From NCBI GenBank assembly GCA_001643675.2, contig LSRY02000055.1:312501-376500 (forward strand): a DNA stretch of 64,000 nt, read 5' to 3'. Of this stretch, positions 1 to 11,356 are shown one piece after another. Both the position numbers and the translations under genes were made by a program. This DNA comes from Monocercomonoides exilis. Taxonomy: Eukaryota > Preaxostyla > Oxymonadida > Polymastigidae. The first letter of the stretch is position 1; every line of letters starts with the position of its first letter. Under the pieces are notes generated by a model that did not search any database, was not told where the DNA came from, and saw nothing but the letters and a program-made list of their open reading frames with translations.

Positions 1-1386
1 TCAACAATCCCTATGCCTCTTTGTCTGTTTCAAACACCTCATTCGTTGGATGTTGTCGGACAAGAAACGTTGAATGCATTGGAACTGCAGATAGAAAGTT
101 GACTCCAGAGAGGCAAAACACAACAGATAATGGAGCAAATTCATTCACTTGGTGCGAGTGGAACGGATCGAAGACAACAGGAGAAAGCGATTCTGTTTCA
201 GATGGAAAATCGAGTGGCGGGGCTATCTGCATGTACAACAAGGGAAATGGAGAACTTTCAGTTTCGAATTGTCTGTTTAATAACTGTTTTGCATACAGCC
301 GTGGGGGTGGGATTATGTGTCATACAATCAAGACTGTGCATATCGAAAATAATGTGTTCAATGCCTGTACAGCACAAAATCAATATGGAGGAGGAATGTA
401 TATCAGCTCTGTTTCAACATGTGCTCGGATCAGCGGTTGTGATTTCCAGAATTGTAAAGCTAGTGGCTTAGGAGGTGGACTTCTTTTTGAAAATTTTCAG
501 GTTTCAGAAACAGGATGCATTGGAGAAGAAATAGGAGAAGGGGAGAGTGCGTGTGTGTTTGACTGCTGTTTCACTTCATGCTCTGTTGCAAATACTGCTG
601 GTGGGGGCATGCTTTGTCAATATGTTCCTGTTTTATTGAAAATGAGGAGCATTCAGTTCATTTCATGTTCAGCATTAAGAGAAGGCGGAGGATTGTTCTT
701 CAAGCCAGAAAAAACAGAAAAGCCCAGCAATGGAACTTATTGCTATTTTTTGTTCTTTCACGAATGCAGATGCAGAGATGCAACTAATCCATACGGGCAT
801 GATGTTGAGTATGTCGATACATACAATCTGTATTTGGGTTCAGGAAATCCGTTTCATGAATGCTACACCACAAACACAAACGATAAGAGGATCTGCTTTG
901 CATACAATTATGCTGATGCAGGTGCCTGGACATTTGATCAAACATCAAAAAAAGGATTGGCTGAAGGACAAGACGATATTAGTTTCTGTGAATGGGAATG
1001 ATCTGAATGAGCTATGCGGGTCAAATGAGTCAAATCCGTGTCTGACAGTGAAGAAAGCGTTTGAGATGTGTGAGGTGCAGATTAGCTTGACAATCACTCT
1101 GATGGAAGGGGATCATCAAAGCGAGGCAACAACAATTGAGATTGGGTCAAAGAAGATTTCGGTCATTGGGAGAGGAAGGGAAACAAGTTCGATTGGAACA
1201 GGAGCACTTTCATCACCATCAGCAGCAGGAGCGTTGTTCAGTGTGTCAACAGGAAGCCTTGGCTTATTGCACATGAAGGTTGACTGCAACTCAAATGCAA
1301 ATCCTTCTTCGCCGAGTGTGGCTGTGGTGCCTGATAAAAGTGGGACATTTCCACTTTATTCAAGAAGCAAGTTAGTCATATTATAA
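1..1386 (+). CDS. Beta-helix surface-type protein, 5' partial, one frameshift
   Basis: The frame is open from base 3, so the gene begins before the window. It encodes cysteine-rich rungs of a right-handed parallel beta-helix, each with a glycine cluster (SSGGAICMY, RGGGIMCH, YGGGMYI, LGGGLLFENF, AGGGMLC, EGGGLFF). A linker (WLKDKT, VSVNGND, CGSNESNPCLTVKKAFEM) follows and begins a second helix domain. The reading frame changes at an A-run near 950: the first frame ends at 1001 and the second carries the rest to a TAA at 1384-1386. The paralogues at 32044, 46320 and 56838 are in frame here, so the shift is either a lesion or a homopolymer read error. Like them, it stops early in the second helix domain with no membrane anchor. 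Such proteins are usually secreted or on the surface; that role is inferred. Confidence 0.8.
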
Positions 1387-3732
1387 ATGGAGAAAAATAT
1401 TAAATTAAAAAATTTACAATTTTATTACAAAAACGATTTGATTTGCAAATTTTTGTTATTTAAATATTTGGAGTTTTGTTTTCAAATGCATATTGTTTTC
1501 ATTTCATTTTGATTTTTATGGATTTTTTGTATGATGAAAAAAAGAAATAATTTTTCAAAAATTCAAATATTTATTATTTTTAAGAATAAATGAAAAAGGA
1601 AGGAAAGAAGAAAAAACCTATTCAGTGCCATTTTTTGAGTTCAAGAAAAGAGAAAAAATTGTTGAAAAGAAATATCCCAAGTTGTTCTTTTTTTATGAAT
1701 TTTTCATCATCTTGTGAATATTACACATAGGTATAAGAATTTCATACTTTGACAATTATTCTTGTTCATCTTCAACAGAATTGTCTTATTTCTTGAATTA
1801 TTGTTTTCATCATTGTCTTTATAACTCATTTGTTTGCTTGTTTTATTGAATTTTCAAATGTGATCTTTCATTCCTTTTTTATCAAAGAAGAGATATTTGA
1901 AAAAATTATTTCTATTTTCGATTACAAATAATAAATGAATTGGTTTGATTCTTGTTTCTTATATTTTTTTAACAAGTGAATTCAAAGAAGGATTAAAATA
2001 AAACAGACGATTCGATGAAAGAATGTAAATTAGCAACATTTTCAGAATGTTGATTATTATTTCAGACTTAATGACATGTTATTGTTTTGTTCAAAAAAAT
2101 ATACGCATATTACGAGTTTTCTTTTTTCTTTTTCTTTTTTTCAAATCATCAATTGAATTGTGCCTGAAACAAAAAAAAATTTTTTTTTTTAAAACACATT
2201 CAAAAAATTTGAAAAGAAATGTCAGGTGTTCATTCGAATGAAGCTGTTTTTGTTGAATAACAATCATGGATGAGAATTGTGATATCAAAAATAATCATCC
2301 ATACGACCTGGCTGAATCTCTCATTGAGTTGAAAATGATCTTTGTTATTTGTTTGTTATTTTTTGAATGGATTGAGTGTTTTTGTTTTCTCACTTCTTTT
2401 CGAACACTCAACTGAAACACAAGAGTTCAATCAATATATAAACGGTTAAATAGAGGAAAACATTCAAATGAAAATTTGAGTGATTGTTTTTGAAATCAAA
2501 ACATTTTTCGGGGAATGTGTCATATTCTGATTCACAGTTATTTGCACTAGAATTTTCAAAAAAGCGTAACATGTTTTCAAATCATTATCTTCCAAACACA
2601 CATTGTCATTGAAAGACAGAAAAGTTCATTTATGATTTTCATTTCAATATTAGATAGATTCATTTGTATTTGCGACAAATTGTTGATTCCAATATTTTGA
2701 TAGGAAAAATATGAAATCAAAAGAATCACACATATTCAAAATAAAAAAAAAAATCAATTTGTTTGAAATGATTTTCTCTTTCAAATAACTAATGTGTGAA
2801 TATGTGTTGAGTTCATCCAAAGGAAATCTTCATTTTCTGTGAAACAATCATTTTTTGTTGAAACCACCAATATTTCCAGAAATTAATTCGGGTGCAAAAC
2901 AAATATCCGAGTTCAGAAAAAAGATTGATTTTCAAGCATTTTTTTTTCACAATTCATCAAAAGCTCTTTTCTCCAAATAAATTCAATATTCTGGCTGGAA
3001 CTCATAAATAAATCGACTTTTCATGTTTGTTATGAAATACAAGAACTGTGATGAAATATTGTTTGGAAACAAGAAATATGTGTTTTTCAAACAATTTTTA
3101 TCAGAAGTGTTTTTTTAAAAACTATAAATTTTATTCACTATTCGTATTTTTTATAAAAAGTGATTGAAGTTCCATATTTTATCTCATATTTCTTTCTGTC
3201 ATTCATTCTCCTTGTCATTGACTGAACTGAAATAATGTTTCAACCTTGAAGAGATAATACTACTGAACTCGACGGAGTACAAAATTTCAATTTCTAATGG
3301 ATTTTTATCAGGAAATATGTTCTCAGTTCAATAAATCATTCAAATCAAATATTTCATTTTTTCAAAATTAAAATTAGTTTATTCTTCTTGTTGAAGAATG
3401 TTTTATTTTCTGAATCACTGTTATTCTTTCAAATCAAAAAATGAAAAATATGATTTTTTTGTTCAAATCAACAAAATATTTAGACAAAGAGTTTTTGATA
3501 TCACGGTTTGCGGATTCACTGTTATCTTGTCCAAATGAAAAGAAATGTTATCTATTTCTAATTTTTCAAATATATTTTTTTTTTCACAAAAAAGAAACCA
3601 ATACAAAACTCGCTTTTTGCAACCAAACTACTATCAACAATAATCACAATTAATAATAATTTATTATCTTTATTTTTTGTTGAATTCAAGTGGATTGATT
3701 ATTTTTTTCGAATTTATTGATCGAAATATAAG
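1387..3732. other. AT-rich intergenic DNA
   Basis: No frame of convincing composition on either strand. The stretch is poly-A and poly-T rich. Near 2283-2305 there is a sequence close to the TCAAAAAYAATCACCCAT end motif of hairpin family B, which is probably a fragment. Confidence 0.5.
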
Positions 3733-4990
3733 TTGGAATGTGATTTGGTGAGAACAAAACTTATTTTTTTTCTCCAGAAACACCGAATACTTCTTGAGCA
3801 ACGACGTGACATCGCGAGCAGAATGGAGAGGTTTGCCAGGTGCTTCATTACCGAAAATGTCATGTCTTCTTTCAAACGAACAATAAACAGTTTTGTATCG
3901 AAATCACTGAATTTCCTCATTCTGTTTGTTTCTGCAGTTGTTCCACAATAAGACACTCACAGTTACTGGGCATCCACCAACAGAGTCTGGCGCATGAGCA
4001 GCTTCAGCGAACCTTTCCAATTTGTATTTTTGGATGAAAGGAGGGGAAACTACAAGAAACGAGATATTTTCACGAACACTCAAGATTGTGTGCGATTGTT
4101 CGAAATACTGGTTGCATATCGCCAAACATGAATTCTGCCGCATGGATTTCAAATACTTTTTTTTTTGGACAACAACCGATGCTGTATTTGAATTTATTTT
4201 TTTTTTTACAAAACATCGCAGAACAGAATCTCTCACAAACCACGTGGAATGAGAATATTTGGAGTATTGCTACATGATCAAGCGTATATCCGATATTTTC
4301 TCTTCGAAGCCTTTGCCGACTTGTGCCAATGACGATTTTTTAGTTGCTTGCCACAATTTCTCCGTTGATTTGAACAAAGCGATTTGTTTGTCCTCACATA
4401 TGAGCGAAATGCAATAATTCGTATCACGGATTGAGCTGATGAAGCTTTTCGCAAGCATTTTTGGAGATTGGTTCTTGATGATTTTTCACTGATCCTTTTT
4501 GAGTAATTCTCCGTTCCCTCCAAAGAAGCCTTGTTGGAGCCTCGGAACATGATTTTCGACCAAGCATATTATTGTCCTCCTACAAAGAAATTCTACATAT
4601 TTCTTCACCATATTCATTGCTCAACCACCTATTTCAGCCTCAATGGAGAAACTTTTCCAAAGAAACGATATGAAAAGACAAAGAGACTGCCATTTGCCAT
4701 TCAATCAATGATAAATATCCTTCCCCTGCCATCATTGGTTCTATTTGATTGCTGCATTTTTTGGAATATGAGGCCATCTTCAACAACAACATCATCATTC
4801 TTCACTGATTCACTCAAAAAAGTTCTTATAACGAAAATGAAATTATTTCTTCGTTGTTTGTTTCAATCACATTTCAATGACAGATCAGAAGAAGGCGACT
4901 GAGGCAGAGAGATGGATGAAGAGTGTTATTCGCCAATTGTTTTCTTTATTGAGGAGGAAGCAGCCAAGCAATTTGGATGAAGAAATGAAG
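3733..4990. other. Broken coding-like region, unrecognised
   Basis: GC content rises here compared with the flanks, and several medium-length frames succeed each other on the plus strand (about 3733-3951, 4022-4252, 4531-4902) with overlapping ones on the minus strand. None has a recognisable domain. The frames change repeatedly, as in a decayed gene or transposon. I cannot say which strand was coding. It may be related to the transposase relics further right, but I see no catalytic motif. Confidence 0.25.
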
Positions 4991-5120
4991 ATGGGACGAA
5001 ATATTTTGCTTTTATGAATTTTGTTTAACGAAGTATTTTCAAACATTTTTTTTCTCAATTTTAAAAATTTTCTGTGTTTTTTTGCATTATTATGGAAGAC
5101 TTTTTATGTTATGATTGCAG

Positions 5121-5237
5121 AAAAAGTTTTGAACAAATCTCAGTTATTTTCATAAATGCAAATATTTAACCACAAATGCGAAAATTTTGTACCATTTATG
5201 TAAAAAAAAGAATACAATGATTTGTTCAAAACTTTTT
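5121..5237. repeat. Small inverted repeat (19-bp perfect arms)
   Basis: AAAAAGTTTTGAACAAATC at 5121-5139 is the exact reverse complement of 5219-5237, with about 79 bases between the arms. This is the shape of a very short hairpin or MITE remnant. Confidence 0.6.
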
Positions 5238-5317
5238 TCTTCTTTCATATCTTTTTGAGTTAAACATTCTCATGTCAAAAAAAAAGTGTAGAAAAAAGTG
5301 TAGAAAAATGAAAAAAA

Positions 5318-5404
5318 TAAAAAATAAAATAAAATAAAATAAAATAAAATAAAATAAAATAAAATAAAATAAAATAAAATAAAATAAAATAAAATAAAAT
5401 AAAA
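5318..5404. repeat. (AAAAT)n microsatellite
   Basis: About 17 uninterrupted copies of AAAAT. The same pentamer, in one orientation or the other, recurs at 31531, 35077, 36180 and 39750. Confidence 0.95.
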
Positions 5405-5459
5405 AAAATCGTCCCATTTCCTTATTTATTAATTAATTTTGTTTCATTCTCCACTTTCG

Positions 5460-6790
5460 GAATGGAGAAGCAGATAAGAGAAGAGAAAAGCAGAGAAGAG
5501 GAAATAGAGAAGAGTATAATGTTGCTTTATATACTAGAGATTAATGAGATTAATGATATACATTTTATGGATGATAAAATGAGAAAAAAAAAAAAAAAAA
5601 AAAAAGAGAGAGAGAGAAAAGAAAAGAGAGAAAAAAGAAAGAGAAAAGAGAGAGAGAAAAGAGAGAAAGAAAAAAGAGAAAAAAGAGAAAAAAAGAGAGA
5701 AAAGAGAGAAAAAAGAAAGAGAAAAGAGAAAAAAAAAAGAGAAAGAGAAAGAGAAAGAGAAAGAGAAAGAGAAAGAGAAAGAGAAGAGAAGGAGGGGAAT
5801 AAACAAATAAATGAAGGAGAAAGAGAAAGAGAAAGAGAAGAAGAAGAAGAAGAAGAAGAAGATGATGATGATGACATTATCATGGCAACCGGAGGGGAAG
5901 ATACAATTCTCAATATTGTTCGGTTCAACAAGATGAAATCTTCTTCTTCTTCTTCTTCTCTTTCTCTTCATTCCTCTTCTTCTTCTTCCTCCTCCTCCTC
6001 TTCTTCTTCTGTTAATTCTTCTTCTTTCTCTTCCTTCCTCTCTCGTCTTCTTCTGTGTGTGTTTGGCAATTCGGGTGGAAACATCTTCGCCTGCTTATTC
6101 GATCCATTGGGAAGATTGAAGAAGAACGAAAAGAAGAAGAAGAAGAAAGAAGAGAAAGAGAAAGAGAAAGAGAAAGAGAAGAAGAAGAATTCGGAGAAAT
6201 AGAAGAGGGAGAAGAAGAAGAAGAGGAAGAAGAAGAGGAAGAAGTAGAAGAGGAAGAGAAAAAGATGGATTTGAAGCAACAAAAAAGATGAAATGAGAAG
6301 AAGAAGATTGAATTCTTTGCAAAAACACAAATTTTACTGAAGAAAAAGAAGAATTGTTCGAAAGAATCAAATTTTAATAAAAATAAAAAATAAAAAATCC
6401 CTCTTTCTCCCTTCTTTTGCGAATTGCGGAATTATTTTTTGACGGAGAGGCAAAGAAGAAAGTTATTTCTTAATTGAAAGAAAAGAAGAAGAAGAACGAT
6501 GAGGAGATGTATTAATAGAAGAAGAATATAAATTCGAATAAGAAGAAGAAGAATAAAAATTGGTAGAAGAAAAAGAAGTTAATTGAAAAGAAAAGAAAAA
6601 TGAAGAAGAAGAAGAAGAAGAAGAAGAAAAAATAAAAGAAGAAGAAGAAGAAGATGATGATGATGATGAAGATGAAGAATAAAACAAAAAGGAAGAGGAA
6701 AAGGAAGAAGAAGAAGAAGATGATGATGATGATGAACACTGTGAAACAGACGAATTTGAAGATGAAGAAAAATAGAAGACATCAGCTTTT
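5460..6790. repeat. Polypurine/polypyrimidine low-complexity block
   Basis: Plus strand 5581-5865 is almost pure A/G (GAGAAA and GAA units). About 5940-6055 is almost pure C/T (TTC and TCC units). About 6113-6270 and 6480-6730 are again GAA with GAT runs. The block is open in many frames on both strands, giving only K/E/R-rich or S/F-rich translations, so I do not call genes here. Confidence 0.85.
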
Positions 6791-6952
6791 CCAAGTCATG
6801 TTGCGCGTAGAAAAAAACTGAATGTGTTCTGAATGTGAATGCTTTAAGAATATATCAGCTCCAGATAAATATTATGCTTCTTCCAAACTCTCTCAACAAA
6901 TAAGTCAAACAAACTGCTTTTCACTTTCAAGCTCGAGTCAAGCATTGTCTGG

Positions 6953-7545
6953 TTATGCAACATGCAAGACAGATTGCAGAAGGACGAATGTTATCGTTGA
7001 ATGCAATCCAAACGAGATTAATTTCCAAACTTCTGAATCTTTTGAAAAAGGATAAAATGGCTTCTCTCTCTTTGCGGTATTCCTGTTCGTAACCAATCTG
7101 TATTCATTCATAGAACATCTTAAAAGAAAAATGAACAAAACAAAAAAAGTCAAGCCATCTTTTTGGTCTTGTAATATTTTCCCATCACCAAGGGATTGGT
7201 AATTGTCTGTCAAACTGGTTTTCTTGTTTTTAGAATCCATTGTGAAGTTGGCTGTGATATCTGATGAAAACACATATCCTCCAAATTAACTCCTTTTCAA
7301 AACCCAATTCAACGACAAGTCTTTGCTGATAGATTTCTTGCAGGATTCGTGCAAAATGCAAATGAGATTGTTGTTGAGGCCTGCTGAGTGTTTCGCTCAA
7401 CTCGTTTCCTCCATTGTCCAACCCCCAATTCCCTATCCTTTTCCACAAAACCAACCTTCCCCCCAAAAACCATGTTAAACAAATCCTGCTCAAATGATAT
7501 GCCAAGTACACTGCACTTCCCTGAAATGACAAAGCGGTTCAATTC
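6953..7545 (-). other. Possible broken gene, minus strand, unrecognised
   Basis: Three overlapping minus-strand frames (7309-7542, 7230-7532 and 6953-7273) have amino-acid composition more like real protein than the surroundings. Examples are LTDNYQSLGDGKILQDQKDG and KDSEVWKLISFGLHS. A sequence resembling an intron acceptor (TTGTCATTTCAG, minus strand) precedes the first frame near 7523. No domain is recognised. It is either a frameshifted gene or a relic. Confidence 0.25.
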
Positions 7546-8081
7546 AATCTTTCTAGCATTTTAATCGCTTTTTTTGTATCTTGCTTTATTCATTTTTCAT
7601 TCAAAATATAGCATTTGACGATATGTCACACATTTTGCAATTTTTCACCATGTTCAAATTTCATGCAACTTCCCACACTTATTCACTTTTCGCAAGCAAT
7701 CGATGCAAACAGCCACTCTCTCCTCCATCTGCAAGAAAAGTACCTGTTCTTCTGCAATGCTATAACTCGCATGGTTGCATCCGTGGAAGTTAACCTAAGC
7801 AGCTCAAACATACTTTTATCTCAACATATCATCAATCAAAAATCTTCACTTATAAAATTATGGGTTGTGAACCCTTATTAATTGTTCGATTTGGAGATCT
7901 GTTTTTCTTCTTTATGATTTGCTTGTTTTGAAGCAAAAATCATGATGACAAAAGAGGTTTCGAATCCTGTATAATTTAAAAAATTTTGATTTGGTGCTTT
8001 TTATTCATTTGATTTGAACAAAACACGAATATTTCGAAAATGAATTTATTTATTTTTTTGATTCACTTTGTGATTTTTCAG
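7546..8081. other. Intergenic, no gene seen
   Basis: AT-rich. A 70-codon frame at 7581-7793 has no support beyond being open. The stretch lies directly upstream of the ARM-like gene and may hold its promoter and first exon, which I could not identify. Confidence 0.4.
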
Positions 8082-9587
8082 CCACCTTCAACGAAACATG
8101 TATTCCTTGGTATGTCAATATTTTGAGAAAACGATTGCTCGGATGATTAATTGTTTTATTTTCCAATTTTTCAGAAAAACTGCTGCAATTGGAAAAATGC
8201 ACTGACGCTGAGCAGAAACAGAAAATCGAAGAAATGAGCAATACATTTGAAGAAATGGAGGAAGAAGAGGATGAAAATGTTTTCAGCAAAGAACTGTTCG
8301 ATGAAATTCACAAAATGATTGAAGAAAAGAAACTGACTTTGGAGAATGCCATTCTATTGTTGAAATACGTTGGATGTTGGAAAGAAATGAAAAGAATATG
8401 GAATCTGCACTTTGATGAATCTGCATTGAACAGAAGATTTGAGAAGATGATTATTAATGAAGAACAAAAAAAAGAGGGAAAAGTCGAAAAGCTTCTTTTC
8501 GTTCTTTGCGAATGCTACGCTTCTTTGAGCTTCTTTTTCCCATCAAAATTAATTTCAGTCTGTGTGCCTTGCCTTCTGAAAGTTGCATTGAGGAAAGAAG
8601 AGAACAGGGAAATGCAAAAAGAAGTAGAAATGGATTTGTTGGAGTTGAGCAATATGGGATATTGTATATGAGCACTTCTTTTTGATATTTTTTATGTTTT
8701 TCACATTTTTCATTAGTATTTTGTACAAGAATTATATTTGAATGAGACCAAAGAAATAATTGAATATCATCAGAAACATCATAATCTGACTCAACTTGCC
8801 TATCAGTCTGCTTGGGAGTTTATGATGAGCCAACCTAATTTTGACGATGATGAAAGCTTGGAAGAAGTGATGGTGAATGAGTTGCATTTTGCAAGAGCAG
8901 CAAGAGAATTGGAAGAGCTGACAAGATGTGTTGATTGGAAGAAGAAAGAAGAGGAAATGAACAAAGATGAAGGGAAAGAAGTGCATATTATCATGAGATT
9001 ACTCTTCGTATTATTTGATTTCTTTCACTCATGCAGATCATGGAATGAAGAACTTGTCAAACTTATCCGCAGCATTGTTCAGGTTTTTCGTGCAACCAAG
9101 AAGAATTATGGAGAAATGAGCATTGAATGCATCAAATTAATAAGAAGTGCAGCAGAGAGCGTTAGTGTGAAAGTTGAAGACTTGTTGAAAGGGGGAGCTA
9201 TTAATGCTGTTTTGGAGGAGATTCAAAGGCAAACATTGAATAAAGGTGTGGCATATGAATGTTTGCAATTCTTCACAAATGTTTCGGAAAGATTGAAAAG
9301 GAAGACAGATGATGAATTGGAAGAAGAGGAAGAAGAAGAGGAGTTTGATGAGGGGGATGAAGAGAGAGATGATGAGAAGGAAGAAGAGAAGGATGGAAAG
9401 AAGAAAGAAGAAAGAAGAAAAAGGGGAAGCGAAAAGAAAGGGAACAAAAAAAGAGATTTTTGAAAAGATGGAAGAAGAAGGATACGAAGATATCATTGCA
9501 AGCTTTCATAAAATGTTTTATAATCTCTACACAAAATATTGTTTTAAAACATCGTTGAAAATTTCAAATTATTTTGAAAATGTTTAG
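8082..9587 (+). CDS. ARM-like helical protein, 5' end uncertain, with intron and lesions
   Basis: Exon 8082-8109 (QPPSTKHVFL, preceded by another TTTTTCAG) joins through a 65-bp intron to a frame at 8175 (EKLLQLEKCTDAEQKQKIEE). That frame ends with a TGA at 8669. The same frame reopens at 8717 after a TTTTTCATTAG and runs to 9463 as alternating helices (LVKLIRSIVQVFRATKK, CIKLIRSAAESVSVKVEDLL), then a glutamate/lysine-rich tail. The real C-terminus lies one frame over (EKMEEEGYEDIIASFH ... ISNYFENV, stop at 9587), so there is an indel in the GA-rich stretch 9310-9450. The decayed copy at 43660 confirms this ending. The gap 8664-8716 looks like an intron, but its length does not keep frame. 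Function unknown; ARM/HEAT-like scaffold is my inference from helix pattern. Confidence 0.6.
8110..8174 (+). other. Spliceosomal intron (65 bp)
   Basis: GTATGTCAATATT at the 5' end and a pyrimidine-rich TTTTTCAG at the 3' end. Removal joins a short upstream frame to EKLLQLEKC in phase. The pseudogene copy at 43.66 kb has a related coding sequence (ELEHCTE) at the matching place. Confidence 0.6.
8883..9223 (+). repeat. 341-bp tract identical to 44011-44351
   Basis: From TGCATTTTGC to GGAGGAGATT this part of the ARM-like gene matches 44011-44351 with no mismatch that I can find. The sequence on both sides diverges immediately (for example GAGTTGCAT against GAGATGCAT upstream, and CAAAGGCAAACATTG against GGGCGACCGACATTG downstream). 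Confidence 0.9.
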
Positions 9588-9995
9588 CCTAATTCTTTTC
9601 ATTTGGCTTTGTTTCTATAATTTTCAATTTTTCTATTTTTTCATCATTTCGCATGCACCAAAGATTATTCAAAATAAAAATCTTTCATTCAAATTATTTA
9701 TTTTTCTTACAAATTTTGTTTTCAAACAAACAAATAATGCAAAAATCTTGATAACGGTTGAAATATTCTCATTTTGAACGGAAAATTTTTTTATAGGGTC
9801 ATATTTATATTAGTTCACATTTTTATATTAGTACCCAAATTTTTCGAAATGAATAATTCTTAAAAAAATTCAAAAAAATACAAAACTCGAATCAAATTTG
9901 CGAATGATTTTTCTTTTCCCCTTTCCTCTTTCAATTTCATCAGATGATTCTTTTCTCAATATCGTTTTCAATTTGAATGATTTTGAACTTTCTTA
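9588..9995. other. AT-rich intergenic DNA
   Basis: No supportable gene. A phrase TATATTAGTTCACATTTTTA followed by TATTAGTACCC at about 9806-9837 shows a small direct repeat. Confidence 0.4.
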
Positions 9996-11356
9996 TCAGC
10001 TTTTTTGTTTAATTTGTTGTTTCATCATATTCTTCATCAGATTGTTTTCTTTTTCTGTTTCCATTTCGCTTTTCTTTTTCAAATAATCATCCCACTCATT
10101 AAGCACCTTTTCTTCTATTATTTCTTCACGGAAGAAGTCAAATCGATTTTTATGTGAAGGAAGAGGATAAGTCGATGATTGAGGAAGATTTATCAGAACT
10201 GGCCCAGACGAGTCTTTCAGCACGCCGCTGCATTTGAATGCTCTTTTGATGACAGAAGGTGATAGCACCGAATGAATTGATTGTTGAAGAGCTTCACCAG
10301 AACTATTCTTTTCGCTGCTGAAGACGACGATAAAATGTTTTGAACTGTGAACTCATCTCAGACTTCATGACTGCAAATACGCCTCGGTCAAGTGGTTGGC
10401 AGATGTGTGCAGTGAGGGACGAACGTCACAACATCCACATTTTCTTTTTTGAATTCTTGCCAGATTGTTTGATCTGCACGAGAAACGTGTGAGTCGATAA
10501 GAAGCAAGCAGTGTGATTCGTCGAGTGATATGTGTTGTCTTATTTCTTTGATCAAAGGGAGAAGAATTGTGAGTGCATATTTTCTGAACGAAGAAGATTC
10601 CATCCATCGGCATTTGTCTGGCCATATCTCAAGATTTGAAGACTGAAGAGGCTTCAAGTCATCAGGAAGTTTGGGGCTCGGCCACAAAATCACTGAAGGA
10701 AGTGATTGTCCATCAACTGCGACCGCCGCAATCAGTGTAGAATTCTCCATTCGCGCCGCAGATTTAGCGAAACCAGGTTTTGCATTTGCTGGATGAACAA
10801 TATTCCGATTGGAGCTGTCGGGAACCCTGAGTGACGACTAGTCCACATTGAAAATCAGTGCATTGTAGTAATTATTTGTTTGATGCAATCCATTGAGCAT
10901 ATCATACCAGGGCTTTTGAACTTGTTGGCATGATACGGCAAGCCTGTTCGCATCAACAATTTAAGGCTTTGAAGTTTTCAGCTTGTGGTGTCTTTTGATA
11001 AAATCGTAGGCAACTGACGCAGAAACTCTAACATCTGGAGTGTTTTCTGGTTTCAAATCATTAACAACGTTTTCAATCTAATTAATATTAATTAATACAT
11101 TTCAAAGAATATTTATGCAAACCAGTTCACGCATTTTCTTGATGGTTAGGCTAGCTCCAGATAGTGATTCAATTTTTATTTCGTCCTGCACTGTTTGTTC
11201 TTTTTCGCCAATGACCACAGCGTGTCTTCCAATTTTTGAAACTAGTCTGCCTTGCTGAACAGCCTTCATCGCACGCTTGATTCGAATTTTGTTATATTTT
11301 TTGATGTTGTTTTCATCCGCCAAACGCACTACTCCATCGTTTTCAATTTTTTCCAT
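9996..11356 (-). pseudogene. Pogo/Tigger-like DDE transposase relic
   Basis: Read on the minus strand, the parts follow in transposase order. The N-terminal segment at 11356-11102 begins MEKIENDGVVRLADEN. A stretch near 11075-10960 has VAYDFIKRHHKLKTSKP. The first catalytic aspartate is in IFNVD near 10842. Next come LIAAVAVDGQSLPSVILW and the second aspartate in LLLIDSHVSRAD near 10494. A decayed lPphtTh-type box (VTFVPHCTHL) follows, and C-terminal pieces run to 9996. In-frame TAA (10961-10963) and TAG directly after IFNVD, plus frame changes near 10400, make it dead. Order and motifs match the DDE_1 (pogo/Tigger, Tc1-mariner) family. No terminal inverted repeats were assigned. Confidence 0.75.

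Noticed and set aside
5462-6370. Frames up to 246 codons in the purine block
   Set aside because: Translations are only K/E/R or S/F runs; both strands and most frames are open because the DNA is of low complexity.
8664-8716. Second intron of the ARM-like gene
   Set aside because: GTATAT...TTTTTCATTAG looks right, but removing 53 bp leaves the following exon out of frame; I note it without calling it.
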